Under the pieces are notes generated by a model, which searched no databases, was not told the DNA's origin, and was given only the letters and a program-made list of their open reading frames with translations. Below are positions 56,339 to 64,000 of a stretch of 64,000 nucleotides of DNA, in pieces. The stretch's first letter is position 1. Each line of letters starts with the position of its first letter. A program made the position numbers and the translations under genes. Where the stretch lies: assembly GCA_944323485.1 (NCBI GenBank), contig CALUSR010000003.1, positions 124,001 through 188,000 on the forward strand, in the 5' to 3' direction. Source of the stretch: Candidatus Gastranaerophilales bacterium (lineage in GTDB: Bacteria > Cyanobacteriota > Vampirovibrionia > Gastranaerophilales > CAJFVJ01).

Positions 56339-57595
56339 TTGAAAACTTTTATTAAACTAACTCTATGCCTTATATTCTCTGCATTTTTATTGAGCGGATG
56401 CACCAACAAACAAATGCAGGAAGAAAAAATAACAATTGAATTCTGGACTCTTCAGCTTAGTGATTTCACTCCTTATATGAACTCTATGATAGATGAATAT
56501 GAGAAGTCCCACCCTAATATAAAAATCAAATGGATTGACGTTCCTTTCTCTGAAGGTGAAAAAAGAGTTCTCGCATCAATAATGAGCAATCATGTTCCCG
56601 ATCTCGTAAATCTCAACCCGTCTTTTTCATCAATACTTGCCTCAAAAGGGACACTGAGTAATATATCAACATATTCAGAGAAAAAAGACTTCGATGACTT
56701 TCTCTCCCCTGCAATAAACCTCTGCACTCAAAATGAAAAGATTTACTGCATACCATGGTACATAACATCTTCGATAACTTTATATAACTCAGATTTGACA
56801 GAAAAAGCAGGCATAAAAAAACTTCCGCAAAAAGATGAAGAGTTATATGAATTTGCAACACAAATAAAATCTAAAACGGGGAAATATGCTCTTATGCCGA
56901 CTTTATCCGAAGATGGTTATATGCTGAAAAATCTTGTCAAACACAATATTCATATAATAGATGAAAAAACAGAACAAGTTTCGCTCAACACAACAGATGT
57001 TCAAAATATCTACAAAATTTGGAGCGAGTTGTATTCAAAAGGCTTTATCCCGAAAGAATCAATCACCCAAACCCACAGGGAAGCTCTTGAAAAATATATG
57101 TCGGGAGAACTCGCAATGCTGCAGACAGGTGCAAATTTTCTTGTGATGATAAAAGACAACGCTCCTGATATATATAAAAAAACAAAACTTGCTCCCCAGC
57201 TGAATTTGGAAAACGGAGTTGTAGACTTCTCTATGATGAATTTGATAATTCCCGAAAAATCAAAACACAAAAAAGAAGCTCTTGAATTTGCCTTATTTTT
57301 GACCAACGAAAAAAATCAACTCGAATTTTCAAAGCTTGCTCCGGTTTTGCCATCATCGAAAAAAGCTCTCGACAATGACTTTTTCGACAGTAATGCAACA
57401 TTAATAGAACAGGGGCGTAAAATTTCCGCTTATCAAATGAAAACGGGAGAAAAAAACATTCCTCTTTATCCGCAACAAAAGGAAATAAATACAACCATTG
57501 ATTATGCATCTCAAAAAATTATCCTGAAAAAAGAAACTCCTCAAAACGCTCTTGATGAAGCTGAGGAGAAACTGAAAAATATCTTATTCAAATAA
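56339..57595 (+). CDS. ABC transporter solute-binding lipoprotein (family 1, sugar-type)
   Basis: The 418-residue protein has a lipoprotein signal (LSGC lipobox at the end of MKTFIKLTLCLIFSAFLLSG) and then the family 1 solute-binding fold: KITIEFWTLQLSDFTPYMNS, YEKSHPNIKIKWIDVP and VPDLVNLNP. Ligands of this family are usually sugars or oligosaccharides. The start is a TTG with GGAG 8 nt upstream. No permease or ATPase genes are beside it, so it is an orphan component; transporter partners must be elsewhere. A TATAAT at 56293 may be its -10. Confidence 0.88.
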   Translation: MKTFIKLTLCLIFSAFLLSGCTNKQMQEEKITIEFWTLQLSDFTPYMNSMIDEYEKSHPNIKIKWIDVPFSEGEKRVLASIMSNHVPDLVNLNPSFSSILASKGTLSNISTYSEKKDFDDFLSPAINLCTQNEKIYCIPWYITSSITLYNSDLTEKAGIKKLPQKDEELYEFATQIKSKTGKYALMPTLSEDGYMLKNLVKHNIHIIDEKTEQVSLNTTDVQNIYKIWSELYSKGFIPKESITQTHREALEKYMSGELAMLQTGANFLVMIKDNAPDIYKKTKLAPQLNLENGVVDFSMMNLIIPEKSKHKKEALEFALFLTNEKNQLEFSKLAPVLPSSKKALDNDFFDSNATLIEQGRKISAYQMKTGEKNIPLYPQQKEINTTIDYASQKIILKKETPQNALDEAEEKLKNILFK

Positions 57596-57601
57596 AAAAC
57601 A

Positions 57602-58045
57602 TTAATACCCTGTAGACCCAAATCCTCCTGATGCTCTGTTTGTTGCACCGACTGTTTCAACAACTTCAATCTCCGCTTTAACAACAGGAGCCACAATCAT
57701 TTGAGCAATACGATCTCCCGGGTTAATTGTATATTCTTCCTGAGAAAGATTGATAACAGGCACCTTCAACTCTCCTCTATAATCCTCATCTATTGTTCCG
57801 ACACAGTTCACAAGGGTAATGCCATGTTTTATCGACATGCCGGATCTGGGTCTGACCTGCGCTTCGTACCCGTGAGGAAGTTCGATGATTATACCTGTTG
57901 GGACAAGCTTTCTTTCAAGAGGCTTGAACACCATAGGCTCATCAATCCCTGCTGTCAAATCCATGCCGGCAGCGCCTGATGTTGCATATTCAGGCAGAGA
58001 TTTGTTGTTATCCAATTTTTTTACCTTCAAAACTATTGTATTCAT
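57602..58045 (-). CDS. dut: dUTP pyrophosphatase
   Basis: Dut hydrolyses dUTP to dUMP, preventing uracil misincorporation and feeding ThyX. The 147-residue trimeric-type protein has the conserved motifs GAAGMDLTAG, PRSGMSIKHGI, GTIDEDYRGEL, RIAQMIV and the C-terminal RASGGFGSTGY. It follows dnaA by 14 bp and so is probably co-transcribed with it. It is convergent with the lipoprotein gene, 6 bp away. Confidence 0.97.
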   Translation of the reverse strand: MNTIVLKVKKLDNNKSLPEYATSGAAGMDLTAGIDEPMVFKPLERKLVPTGIIIELPHGYEAQVRPRSGMSIKHGITLVNCVGTIDEDYRGELKVPVINLSQEEYTINPGDRIAQMIVAPVVKAEIEVVETVGATNRASGGFGSTGY

Positions 58046-58059
58046 AACTCCTCCTTTAG

Positions 58060-59508
58060 CTATATTTTTGATAATATTCCTGCTATTTCATCTATTGTTT
58101 TAGATAGTGCAATATTATGCAGCTTTTCTTCTTTCACTTTCTCATAAGAATATAAAACTGTCGTGTGTTTTCTTCCTCCCAACGCTTCGCCGATTTTCGG
58201 AAAACTATATCCCATTGTTTCTCTTATCAAATAAATCGAAATCTGACGGGCTTTAGATACATCCTTTGACTTCGACGGGCTCATTATTTCATCAGCATCT
58301 ATTTTGAAATACTCTGCAACAATATCAACAATATCCTCAACACTGAGATTTTTTGGAGCAGAAACCTCTACAATATTTTTTACAACATCAGGAACTACAG
58401 GAAGGCTGTTTATACTGCAATATGCAATCACTCGATTTAAAGCGCCCTCAAGTTCACGGACATTATGACTGTAAGCAGATGCTATCAACTTCAAAACATC
58501 GTCAGAAACATTCAGCTTCTCTATCTCAGTTTTTTTCTTCAAAATAGAAACTCTCGTTTCAAAATCAGGCGCTGATATATCAGCAAGCAATCCCCATTCA
58601 AAACGGCTCCTCAATCTGTCTGTCAGTGTAGGTATTTCCTTCGGAGGTCTGTCACTTGTAAGTACAATTTGTTTTCCTGAGTTATAAAGATTTTCAAATG
58701 TATGAAAAATCTCCGTCTGCGTTGTTTTTTTCGACTCAAGAAACTGAACGTCATCAAGCAGCAAAACATCAACATTCCTGTATTTTTGCCTGAATTCCGA
58801 CATCTTGAACGTAGAGTTTGAACCTGATTGTATACAGCTGATTAAATCGTTCATGAAAACTTCCGTGTTGGTGTATTTTATCTTAAGCCGAGGATGATTT
58901 ACCAGAATATAGTGCCCTATTGCATGCATAAGATGAGTTTTGCCAAGCCCGGTACCACCGTAGATAAACAGAGGATTATGCAGCTTTGCAGGTTCTTTTG
59001 CAACAGCCATCGCAGCTGCATGAGCAAATTTGTTGTTTTCGCCGACAACAAAATTATCAAAGGTATATTTCAAGTTGAGGTTGTAAGATGTACTCTTCAG
59101 CGCATCTATCTGAAACTCGTTGAACACAGGCTTTACCTGAGGAATAGCCCCTTCTCTTGTTGTTAGTTTCATTCCTGATTTCGGCTCAACAACCTTTTGA
59201 GCAAACTTTTTCTCTAACTGATTTTTTCTCTGCAAAAAGTCTTCTGATAAATCTTTTTTTAGAACTATATTCAGGTTATAACTGCGTCTTGTTGTATCTT
59301 TCAGAGCTTTACATATCAGAGAAGAAAAGCGTTCCCTCACCCAATCTCTGCTGAGAGTGTCTTTTGTTGCAATCACAAATGTCTTATTCTCAACACTCAC
59401 AGGAGTAATAGGTCTTATCCAGGACTCAAACTTCGAGTGTTCTAGCTCATTGCTGAGACAAGTCAATACACCTGCCCAAATTTCTTCCGCTGTTTTTTTT
59501 TCCGCCAT
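58060..59508 (-). CDS. dnaA: Chromosomal replication initiator DnaA
   Basis: DnaA binds DnaA boxes at oriC and opens the origin. The 482-residue protein has the four standard domains: N-terminal (WAGVLTCLSNELEHSKFESW), a linker, the AAA+ domain with Walker A GGTGLGKTHLMHAIGHY and DDVQFLESKKTTQTEIF, and the C-terminal HTH with FPKIGEALGGRKHTTVLYSY. The dnaN gene is not beside it, and no DnaA-box cluster is visible nearby. It is followed by dut. Confidence 0.97.
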   Translation of the reverse strand: MAEKKTAEEIWAGVLTCLSNELEHSKFESWIRPITPVSVENKTFVIATKDTLSRDWVRERFSSLICKALKDTTRRSYNLNIVLKKDLSEDFLQRKNQLEKKFAQKVVEPKSGMKLTTREGAIPQVKPVFNEFQIDALKSTSYNLNLKYTFDNFVVGENNKFAHAAAMAVAKEPAKLHNPLFIYGGTGLGKTHLMHAIGHYILVNHPRLKIKYTNTEVFMNDLISCIQSGSNSTFKMSEFRQKYRNVDVLLLDDVQFLESKKTTQTEIFHTFENLYNSGKQIVLTSDRPPKEIPTLTDRLRSRFEWGLLADISAPDFETRVSILKKKTEIEKLNVSDDVLKLIASAYSHNVRELEGALNRVIAYCSINSLPVVPDVVKNIVEVSAPKNLSVEDIVDIVAEYFKIDADEIMSPSKSKDVSKARQISIYLIRETMGYSFPKIGEALGGRKHTTVLYSYEKVKEEKLHNIALSKTIDEIAGILSKI

Positions 59509-59583
59509 AATATCTTTATTTTATTCTAACCATTCGATTGTATACATTATTTTACCGCAAATTTTTCATGAAAAAAGTAAAGT

Positions 59584-60024
59584 TTATTTAACTTGAAACG
59601 GACACTTGCTGCACCTCGCCTTGGGATGTTTTATTAAGTTATCTTCAAGGTCATACATCTCTTCTATATGAGCAACAAGAGAATTTCCGCATACAGGACA
59701 TTTCAACCCCTCATAAATACCATCAAGAATACACAGTCTGATTGACTCTATAGCATCATCAAGACTTTTGTGCGATTCATCAAAATGTTTTTCATGTTTT
59801 TTAATATCAATCAACGACAACCTCAATGCCTTCGCAAGACGCTGTCTGATAGTTGAAGGTAAAAACAGCTCCTGGGCTGATTCTATTCTTTCAATCATCT
59901 CAACCGGAACATTAGCCTTATGAGCAAGACCTGTCTGAGATAAACCCATTTTTTCTCTTGTTTGTGATATAAACTGAGCCAGCGACATCTTTTCCATGTT
60001 AAGTATTTTATTTTTTCCCCTCAT
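59584..60024 (-). CDS. XRE-family regulator with C-terminal zinc ribbon
   Basis: The 146-residue protein has an N-terminal XRE helix-turn-helix (about residues 14-70: FISQTREKMGLSQTGLAHKA) and a C-terminal part with two CxxC pairs (CPVCGNSL and CSKCPF) resembling a zinc ribbon. A HxxEM-type linker joins them. No good ribosome binding site precedes the ATG at 60024, and ATGs at residues 10 and 13 are alternatives. It lies 75 bp upstream of dnaA in the same direction, so a role in controlling dnaA is possible. This fusion is not a family I recognise. Confidence 0.78.
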   Translation of the reverse strand: MRGKNKILNMEKMSLAQFISQTREKMGLSQTGLAHKANVPVEMIERIESAQELFLPSTIRQRLAKALRLSLIDIKKHEKHFDESHKSLDDAIESIRLCILDGIYEGLKCPVCGNSLVAHIEEMYDLEDNLIKHPKARCSKCPFQVK

Positions 60025-60071
60025 TGATGATAAACTTGACTATATAAGATTTTACTATAAGGATAAAGAAC

Positions 60072-61160
60072 TTGAAAGAAAATTTATCACTCACATCAAC
60101 AGCAATCGGAAGCCTGCCACACAACAGCGCACAGGCGGCACTCGACCTGATTTTTTCAACACCGATAGATATCCCCTTCTGGCCTCAGCTCTCAAAAGTA
60201 AGCCCAAAAGAAGACATGATTATTCAGCTGAATGAGAATATCCCGGGGCTTAAATTTGATGAAGAAAATAACAAACTGTTCTTTGATACCGAATCAGAAG
60301 AATTTTTCCTCGGACTTGAAGAATTTTTTGAAGATTATGAAAAAATTACCACGGAAAAAAACTTTGACTTGCTCGAAAAATATGCAATAAGCGAAAAGTT
60401 TGCATGCTCTATTCATCCTTTTCTTGAAAAAATCAAAGAAACAAAACCCTTCTATGCAAAAGGACATGTAACAGGCCCTTTCAGCTGGGGAGTAAGCATC
60501 TGTGACCCTGAAAAAAAAGCAGCATTCTATGATGAAACTCTAAGAGATATAATCATTAAAGCTCTCACCCTGAAAGCTCTCTGGCAGGTTATAAACATCA
60601 AAAAAGCATCACCTGAAACAACACCCATAATCTTTCTTGATGAACCGACACTATCACAATATGGAACATCGGCATTTCTTACGGTAACAAAAGAAGATAT
60701 AACAAACAGCATAAGCGAAATTTCACACGTTTTGAGAGATAACGGAGCTCTCATAGGCGTCCATTGCTGCGGAAAAACAAACTGGTCACTGATTACTGAC
60801 AGCGATGTTGATATTCTCAACTTCGACGGTTATTTCTTCGGAGAAAGCCTCTCAGCTTACTCAAAAGAAATAGACGGTTTCCTCAAAAAAGGAGGACTGA
60901 TTGCCTGGGGAATGGTTCCGACTCTTGATCCTGATGCTCTTGAGAAAGAAGATGTGAACTCACTTCTTGAAAAATTTGAAGCTGATAAAAATTATCTCCT
61001 CAAAAACGGCATAAATGAAAAACAACTCCTCTCTCAAAGCATAATAACCCCCTCATGCGGCGCAGGAGTGCTAAGCGAAGAACTTGCACAAAAAGCAATC
61101 AGGCTTACAAAAGAGCTTGCTGATACACTGAAAAACACTTACGGGGGAACATCAAAATGA
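60072..61160 (+). CDS. Core-MetE-fold methyltransferase, putative folate-independent methionine synthase
   Basis: The 362-residue protein belongs to the UROD/MetE superfamily. The C-terminal catalytic MetE features are visible: FLDEPTL (D190-P192), an HxC pair H231/C233 in GVHCCGKTNW, D252 at the usual Glu zinc-ligand position, and C329 in ITPSCGAG. There is no N-terminal MetE half, so it fits the short core-MetE type. Known core-MetE enzymes of anaerobes take methyl groups from corrinoid proteins rather than from folate. The start is a TTG with AAGGA 8 nt upstream. It overlaps the CooC-like gene by 4 bp. Assignment to methionine synthesis is inferred; a methylcobamide methyltransferase is an alternative. 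Confidence 0.8.
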   Translation: MKENLSLTSTAIGSLPHNSAQAALDLIFSTPIDIPFWPQLSKVSPKEDMIIQLNENIPGLKFDEENNKLFFDTESEEFFLGLEEFFEDYEKITTEKNFDLLEKYAISEKFACSIHPFLEKIKETKPFYAKGHVTGPFSWGVSICDPEKKAAFYDETLRDIIIKALTLKALWQVINIKKASPETTPIIFLDEPTLSQYGTSAFLTVTKEDITNSISEISHVLRDNGALIGVHCCGKTNWSLITDSDVDILNFDGYFFGESLSAYSKEIDGFLKKGGLIAWGMVPTLDPDALEKEDVNSLLEKFEADKNYLLKNGINEKQLLSQSIITPSCGAGVLSEELAQKAIRLTKELADTLKNTYGGTSK

Positions 61161-61897
61161 CTCTGACTCTTGCGATAATCGGCAAAAGCGGCAGCGGAAA
61201 AACAACCGTCACAAAAGCATTCATGCGTGTGATGAAAGAAAAATATCCGGAAAAATCAATCCTTCTCTTTGACAACGACTTAACCTGCGAACTCGGGCAT
61301 ACCTTCGGGCTTGACATAAGAAACACCGTATATGGAATAAGAAGCGGCAAACACGAGTATAAAACAGGTATTCCGAGCAAAATGACCAAACAGGAATACA
61401 TAGAATGGGCGCTTGAAGACATCGTCGTCAACCTTGAGAAAAATGTTGATATTCTTGTATCCTGGTTAATCGGCTCAAAAGATTGCCGGTGCCCTATTAC
61501 CCAGCAAATAAACGATGCCCTTGCAAAATTTTTCAGACAGTATGATATAGTCATTTTCGACTGCGAACTTGATTTGAAATACCTTAACCAGCTTGTTGAC
61601 TGCCATATTGATACGGCGCTTATTATTGCGGAACCGACTGAAGAATCGGCAAGACTTGCGGCAAGAATAGAAGAATATTCCGCAAAATATGCAACAGGAG
61701 GACAAATCGGAGTTGTTCTCAACAAAATTCAAGGGAACACTGATGAAACAGTATCAAAGATGATTAAAGACAATCATATCGATATACTTGGCGTAATACC
61801 CTATGACAAAGATATAAACGGCATCACAAAAGAATCAGAAACAGTTCAAAATGCAATCAAAAATATGCTGTTCAGACTAAACATCGCAATTGATTGA
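61157..61897 (+). CDS. CooC-like P-loop ATPase (corrinoid or nickel enzyme accessory)
   Basis: The 246-residue protein is a MinD/ParA-type ATPase with P-loop GKSGSGKT at residues 9-16 and a CxC motif C110/C112 in SKDCRCPITQQ. The position and context of CxC resemble CooC, which inserts nickel into CO dehydrogenase; the CooC-type C-terminal region is also similar (HIDTALIIAEPTEESARLAA). AcsF-like homologues serve acetyl-CoA synthase. It overlaps core-MetE by 4 bp and precedes folD by 9 bp. Its client enzyme is not in the window. Confidence 0.8.
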   Translation: MTLTLAIIGKSGSGKTTVTKAFMRVMKEKYPEKSILLFDNDLTCELGHTFGLDIRNTVYGIRSGKHEYKTGIPSKMTKQEYIEWALEDIVVNLEKNVDILVSWLIGSKDCRCPITQQINDALAKFFRQYDIVIFDCELDLKYLNQLVDCHIDTALIIAEPTEESARLAARIEEYSAKYATGGQIGVVLNKIQGNTDETVSKMIKDNHIDILGVIPYDKDINGITKESETVQNAIKNMLFRLNIAID

Positions 61898-61906
61898 GGT
61901 AGAAAA

Positions 61907-62752
61907 ATGATTTTAATCGACGGAAAAACTACAGCAAAAAAAGTTTTTGACAAAATCAAAACAGAAACTGAAAATCTTGAAAAAAAACCGGCAATTGCCG
62001 TCATAATCGTAGGAAATGATCCTGCCAGCAAGATTTATGTCAACAGAAAACACAAAAAAGCAAAAGAAGTGGGAATAAACTCTCTTGTCATAGAATTCGA
62101 CGAAAATATCTCTCAGGAAGAACTCGAATCAAAAATAAATGAACTCAACAACGATGACTCAATCAATGCAATTCTTGTTCAACTTCCGCTGCCAAAGCAC
62201 CTGAACACGTACAGGATTATAGAAAAAATCCTTCCAATAAAAGATGTCGACGGGTTCCACCCGGAGAACGCAGGTAAAATAAACATAGGCATAGAAGCTT
62301 ATGCAGCCCCATGTACTCCACTCGGTGTTATGACCCTGCTTGATGAATACAAAATCAATCCTGAAGGCAAGCATGCCGTTATCATCGGGCGCTCAAACAT
62401 AGTCAGCAAACCTCTTGCATCAATGCTGTTATCAAAAAATGCAACAGTCACAATATGCCACTCAAAAACACAAAATCTGAAAGAAATCGCATCAACTGCA
62501 GATATCCTTGTTGTGGCGACAGGTAAGGCGAATATAGTTACTTCTGATTATGTCAAACAGGGAGCTGTTGTTATAGATGTCGGAATCTCTCGGGATAAAG
62601 ACGGAAAAATTCACGGCGATGTTGACTTTGATAATGTGGCGGAAAAAACATCATACATTACTCCTGTTCCAGGAGGAGTAGGAGCTATGACCATTGCAAT
62701 GCTTATGCAAAACACACTGAGATTATACAAAATACAGAGAGGTCAAAAATGA
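61907..62752 (+). CDS. folD: Methylenetetrahydrofolate dehydrogenase / cyclohydrolase FolD
   Basis: FolD interconverts methylene-, methenyl- and formyl-tetrahydrofolate with NADP. The 281-residue protein has the catalytic Lys region (SKIYVNRKHKKAKEVGI), LVQLPLPKHL, VDGFHPENAG, the Rossmann GRSNIVSKPLASMLL, and PVPGGVGAMTIAMLMQNT. It lies between the CooC-like gene and the MeTr-type gene and overlaps the latter by 4 bp. It should feed methylene-THF, which after reduction to methyl-THF can serve the next enzyme. Confidence 0.95.
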   Translation: MILIDGKTTAKKVFDKIKTETENLEKKPAIAVIIVGNDPASKIYVNRKHKKAKEVGINSLVIEFDENISQEELESKINELNNDDSINAILVQLPLPKHLNTYRIIEKILPIKDVDGFHPENAGKINIGIEAYAAPCTPLGVMTLLDEYKINPEGKHAVIIGRSNIVSKPLASMLLSKNATVTICHSKTQNLKEIASTADILVVATGKANIVTSDYVKQGAVVIDVGISRDKDGKIHGDVDFDNVAEKTSYITPVPGGVGAMTIAMLMQNTLRLYKIQRGQK

Positions 62753-63666
62753 AACTAATAGGCGAAAATATTCATATAATTTCAAAAAGAACAAGAACAG
62801 CCATCGAGGAAAAAGACAAAGAATATATCAGGAATCTTGCAAAAAAACAAACAGATGTCGACTGGATAGACCTGAATATAGGTCCTGCAAGAAAACAGCA
62901 GGGGACAATGAGATGGCTGATTGATACGGTAAGAGAAGTCAGCGATAAACCTCTCAGTTTTGATACAACAAATCTTGATGAAATTAAATCAGCCCTGCAA
63001 TATGTCGGCACCCCTCAAAAAAGTTTGATTAACAGCACAAACGCCGATGATGAAAGGCTCAATCCTCTGAGTGACATTACAGCGGAATACGGCTGCAGCC
63101 TTATAGCTCTGACCATGGATAACAAATCAGGAATCCCAAAAGAAGCCGACCTCCGCCTTGAGATGGCCTGCAAAATCATAGAAAAAACAACGGAATCAGG
63201 AATTGACAACTCAAAAATATTTATCGACCCTCTTGTTCTTCCGGTGTGTGTAGACCAGTCACAAGCGCTCGAGTCGCTCAACTCCATCAGAATGTTCAAA
63301 GAAGCATTTGACCCTCAAGTCAATACAACCATTGGACTTTCAAATATTTCTAACGGCTCGCCAAAAGAACTGCGTCCGTTGATAAACAGAGTTTACCTCA
63401 CCATGGCATCAGGATGCGGGCTGGATAGTGCAATAGTCGATGCCTGCGATGAAGAGTTAATCAGAACAGTAAAAATGCTTGACTCATCAACGCCTCAAAA
63501 TAGTACGGATGAACTCCTGCTTAATATATACAATATGATGCTCAACTTCGACGACCTCGAAAACGTATCCTATGACAAAACAAACGATGATGAGGTAAAA
63601 ATCTTTAAGACAGCTGAAATTCTTATGAACAAACATATTTATTCCCACAACTATCTGGATGTGTAA
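62749..63666 (+). CDS. Methyltetrahydrofolate:corrinoid protein methyltransferase (MeTr/AcsE-like)
   Basis: The 305-residue protein has the pterin-binding TIM barrel of the DHPS/MeTr superfamily: IGENIHIISKRTRTAI, WIDLNIGPARKQQG, LSFDTTNLDEI (substrate Asp/Asn positions) and SLINSTNADD. The single-domain length fits AcsE, which methylates the corrinoid iron-sulfur protein. The usual full Wood-Ljungdahl genes are not in the window. It is coupled to folD and ends 1 bp before the response regulator start. Confidence 0.85.
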   Translation: MKLIGENIHIISKRTRTAIEEKDKEYIRNLAKKQTDVDWIDLNIGPARKQQGTMRWLIDTVREVSDKPLSFDTTNLDEIKSALQYVGTPQKSLINSTNADDERLNPLSDITAEYGCSLIALTMDNKSGIPKEADLRLEMACKIIEKTTESGIDNSKIFIDPLVLPVCVDQSQALESLNSIRMFKEAFDPQVNTTIGLSNISNGSPKELRPLINRVYLTMASGCGLDSAIVDACDEELIRTVKMLDSSTPQNSTDELLLNIYNMMLNFDDLENVSYDKTNDDEVKIFKTAEILMNKHIYSHNYLDV

Positions 63667-63667
63667 G

Positions 63668-64000
63668 ATGAAAAAAATATTCGCAGTAGATGACCATATA
63701 GAGTGGCTTAATTTTTATAAATCAATTCTGCCCGAGTATTTTGATGACTTTTCCTATACAACAGCCATGAGCGCAAAGGAAGGAATCAAAACAGTTGATG
63801 CCCATCCGGATAACTACTTTGATTTTATACTCTCCGATTTGGAGATGGAAACAGATACCCCTGAAAAATGCGCCGGTATGTATTTCATCAAAAATATCCT
63901 GCATAAAACAGATAAAAAGAAAATAACTATTATCTCTGCATCTTTCAACATAGACTCTGTTGCAAAAGAACTCGGAGTCAAATTTATAGCAAAAAGAAGC
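63668..64000 (+). CDS. Response regulator receiver domain (truncated by window edge)
   Basis: I read 111 residues from the ATG at 63668. It begins MKKIFAVDDHIEW (acidic pair D8/D9), holds the phosphoacceptor D in FDFILSDLEME and ends with KFIAKRS, where the conserved Lys is expected. It runs out of the window to the right, so any output domain is unseen. It begins 1 bp after the methyltransferase stop and is probably in the same operon, suggesting that signalling is linked to the methyl-transfer genes. Confidence 0.85.
   Translation, partial: MKKIFAVDDHIEWLNFYKSILPEYFDDFSYTTAMSAKEGIKTVDAHPDNYFDFILSDLEMETDTPEKCAGMYFIKNILHKTDKKKITIISASFNIDSVAKELGVKFIAKRS

Overview
The window looks like a chromosomal segment of a non-photosynthetic relative of the Cyanobacteria, most likely a gut Melainabacteria/Vampirovibrionia of the Gastranaerophilales type. 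This is inferred from the AT-rich sequence, the beta and epsilon ATP synthase genes standing as a two-gene unit (the cyanobacterial arrangement), a SigF-like sigma factor beside a prepilin peptidase, and an RNase E/G with a disordered basic tail. Gram-negative envelope genes are also present (Kdo enzymes, a beta-barrel protein, an AsmA-like protein). I saw no mobile element, prophage, CRISPR array, rRNA or tRNA. Coding density is high, with about 60 genes in short operons on both strands.

Layout. 1-3000: uvrC (partial), panD, proS, cobO. 3500-9500: sigma factor and prepilin peptidase, dxr, a cytoplasmic GH13 glucosidase, a TetR regulator and a small protein. 9600-13600: RNase HIII, a CBS-type protein and an active/inactive pair of M16 peptidases. 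13800-22700: atpD-atpC-gatD, four small proteins sharing a short [VI][SN]F[KRQ]G motif or lying beside one that does, an LD-carboxypeptidase, dnaX and a uridine-kinase-like P-loop protein. 22700-31800: a 1206-residue AsmA-like protein, spmA-spmB, two tandem WYL regulators, kdsD-kdsC and an EF-hand protein. 31700-40500: an acyl-CoA synthetase, an outer-membrane barrel candidate, a three-gene ferredoxin-rich glutamate synthase and a Cys-tRNA deacylase. 40600-48700: rpmE, thyX, prfA, a radical SAM protein, RNase E/G and an exonuclease. 48700-60000: small unknowns, superoxide dismutase, murA, ftsH, a repeat-containing membrane protein, rarA, a solute-binding lipoprotein, dut, dnaA and an XRE/zinc-ribbon regulator.

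60000-64000 is the most notable region. One compact + strand operon encodes a core-MetE-fold methyltransferase with visible zinc ligands, a CooC-like ATPase with a CxC motif, FolD, a MeTr-type methyltetrahydrofolate:corrinoid methyltransferase, and the start of a response regulator. Together they suggest folate-to-corrinoid methyl transfer feeding a folate-independent methionine synthase. The corrinoid protein itself is not in the window.

Two window-wide patterns stand out. Five otherwise unrelated proteins carry the [VI][SN]F[KRQ]G motif. Of eleven convergent gene junctions, six overlap, two are separated by 7 bp or less, and three carry perfect bidirectional hairpin terminators.
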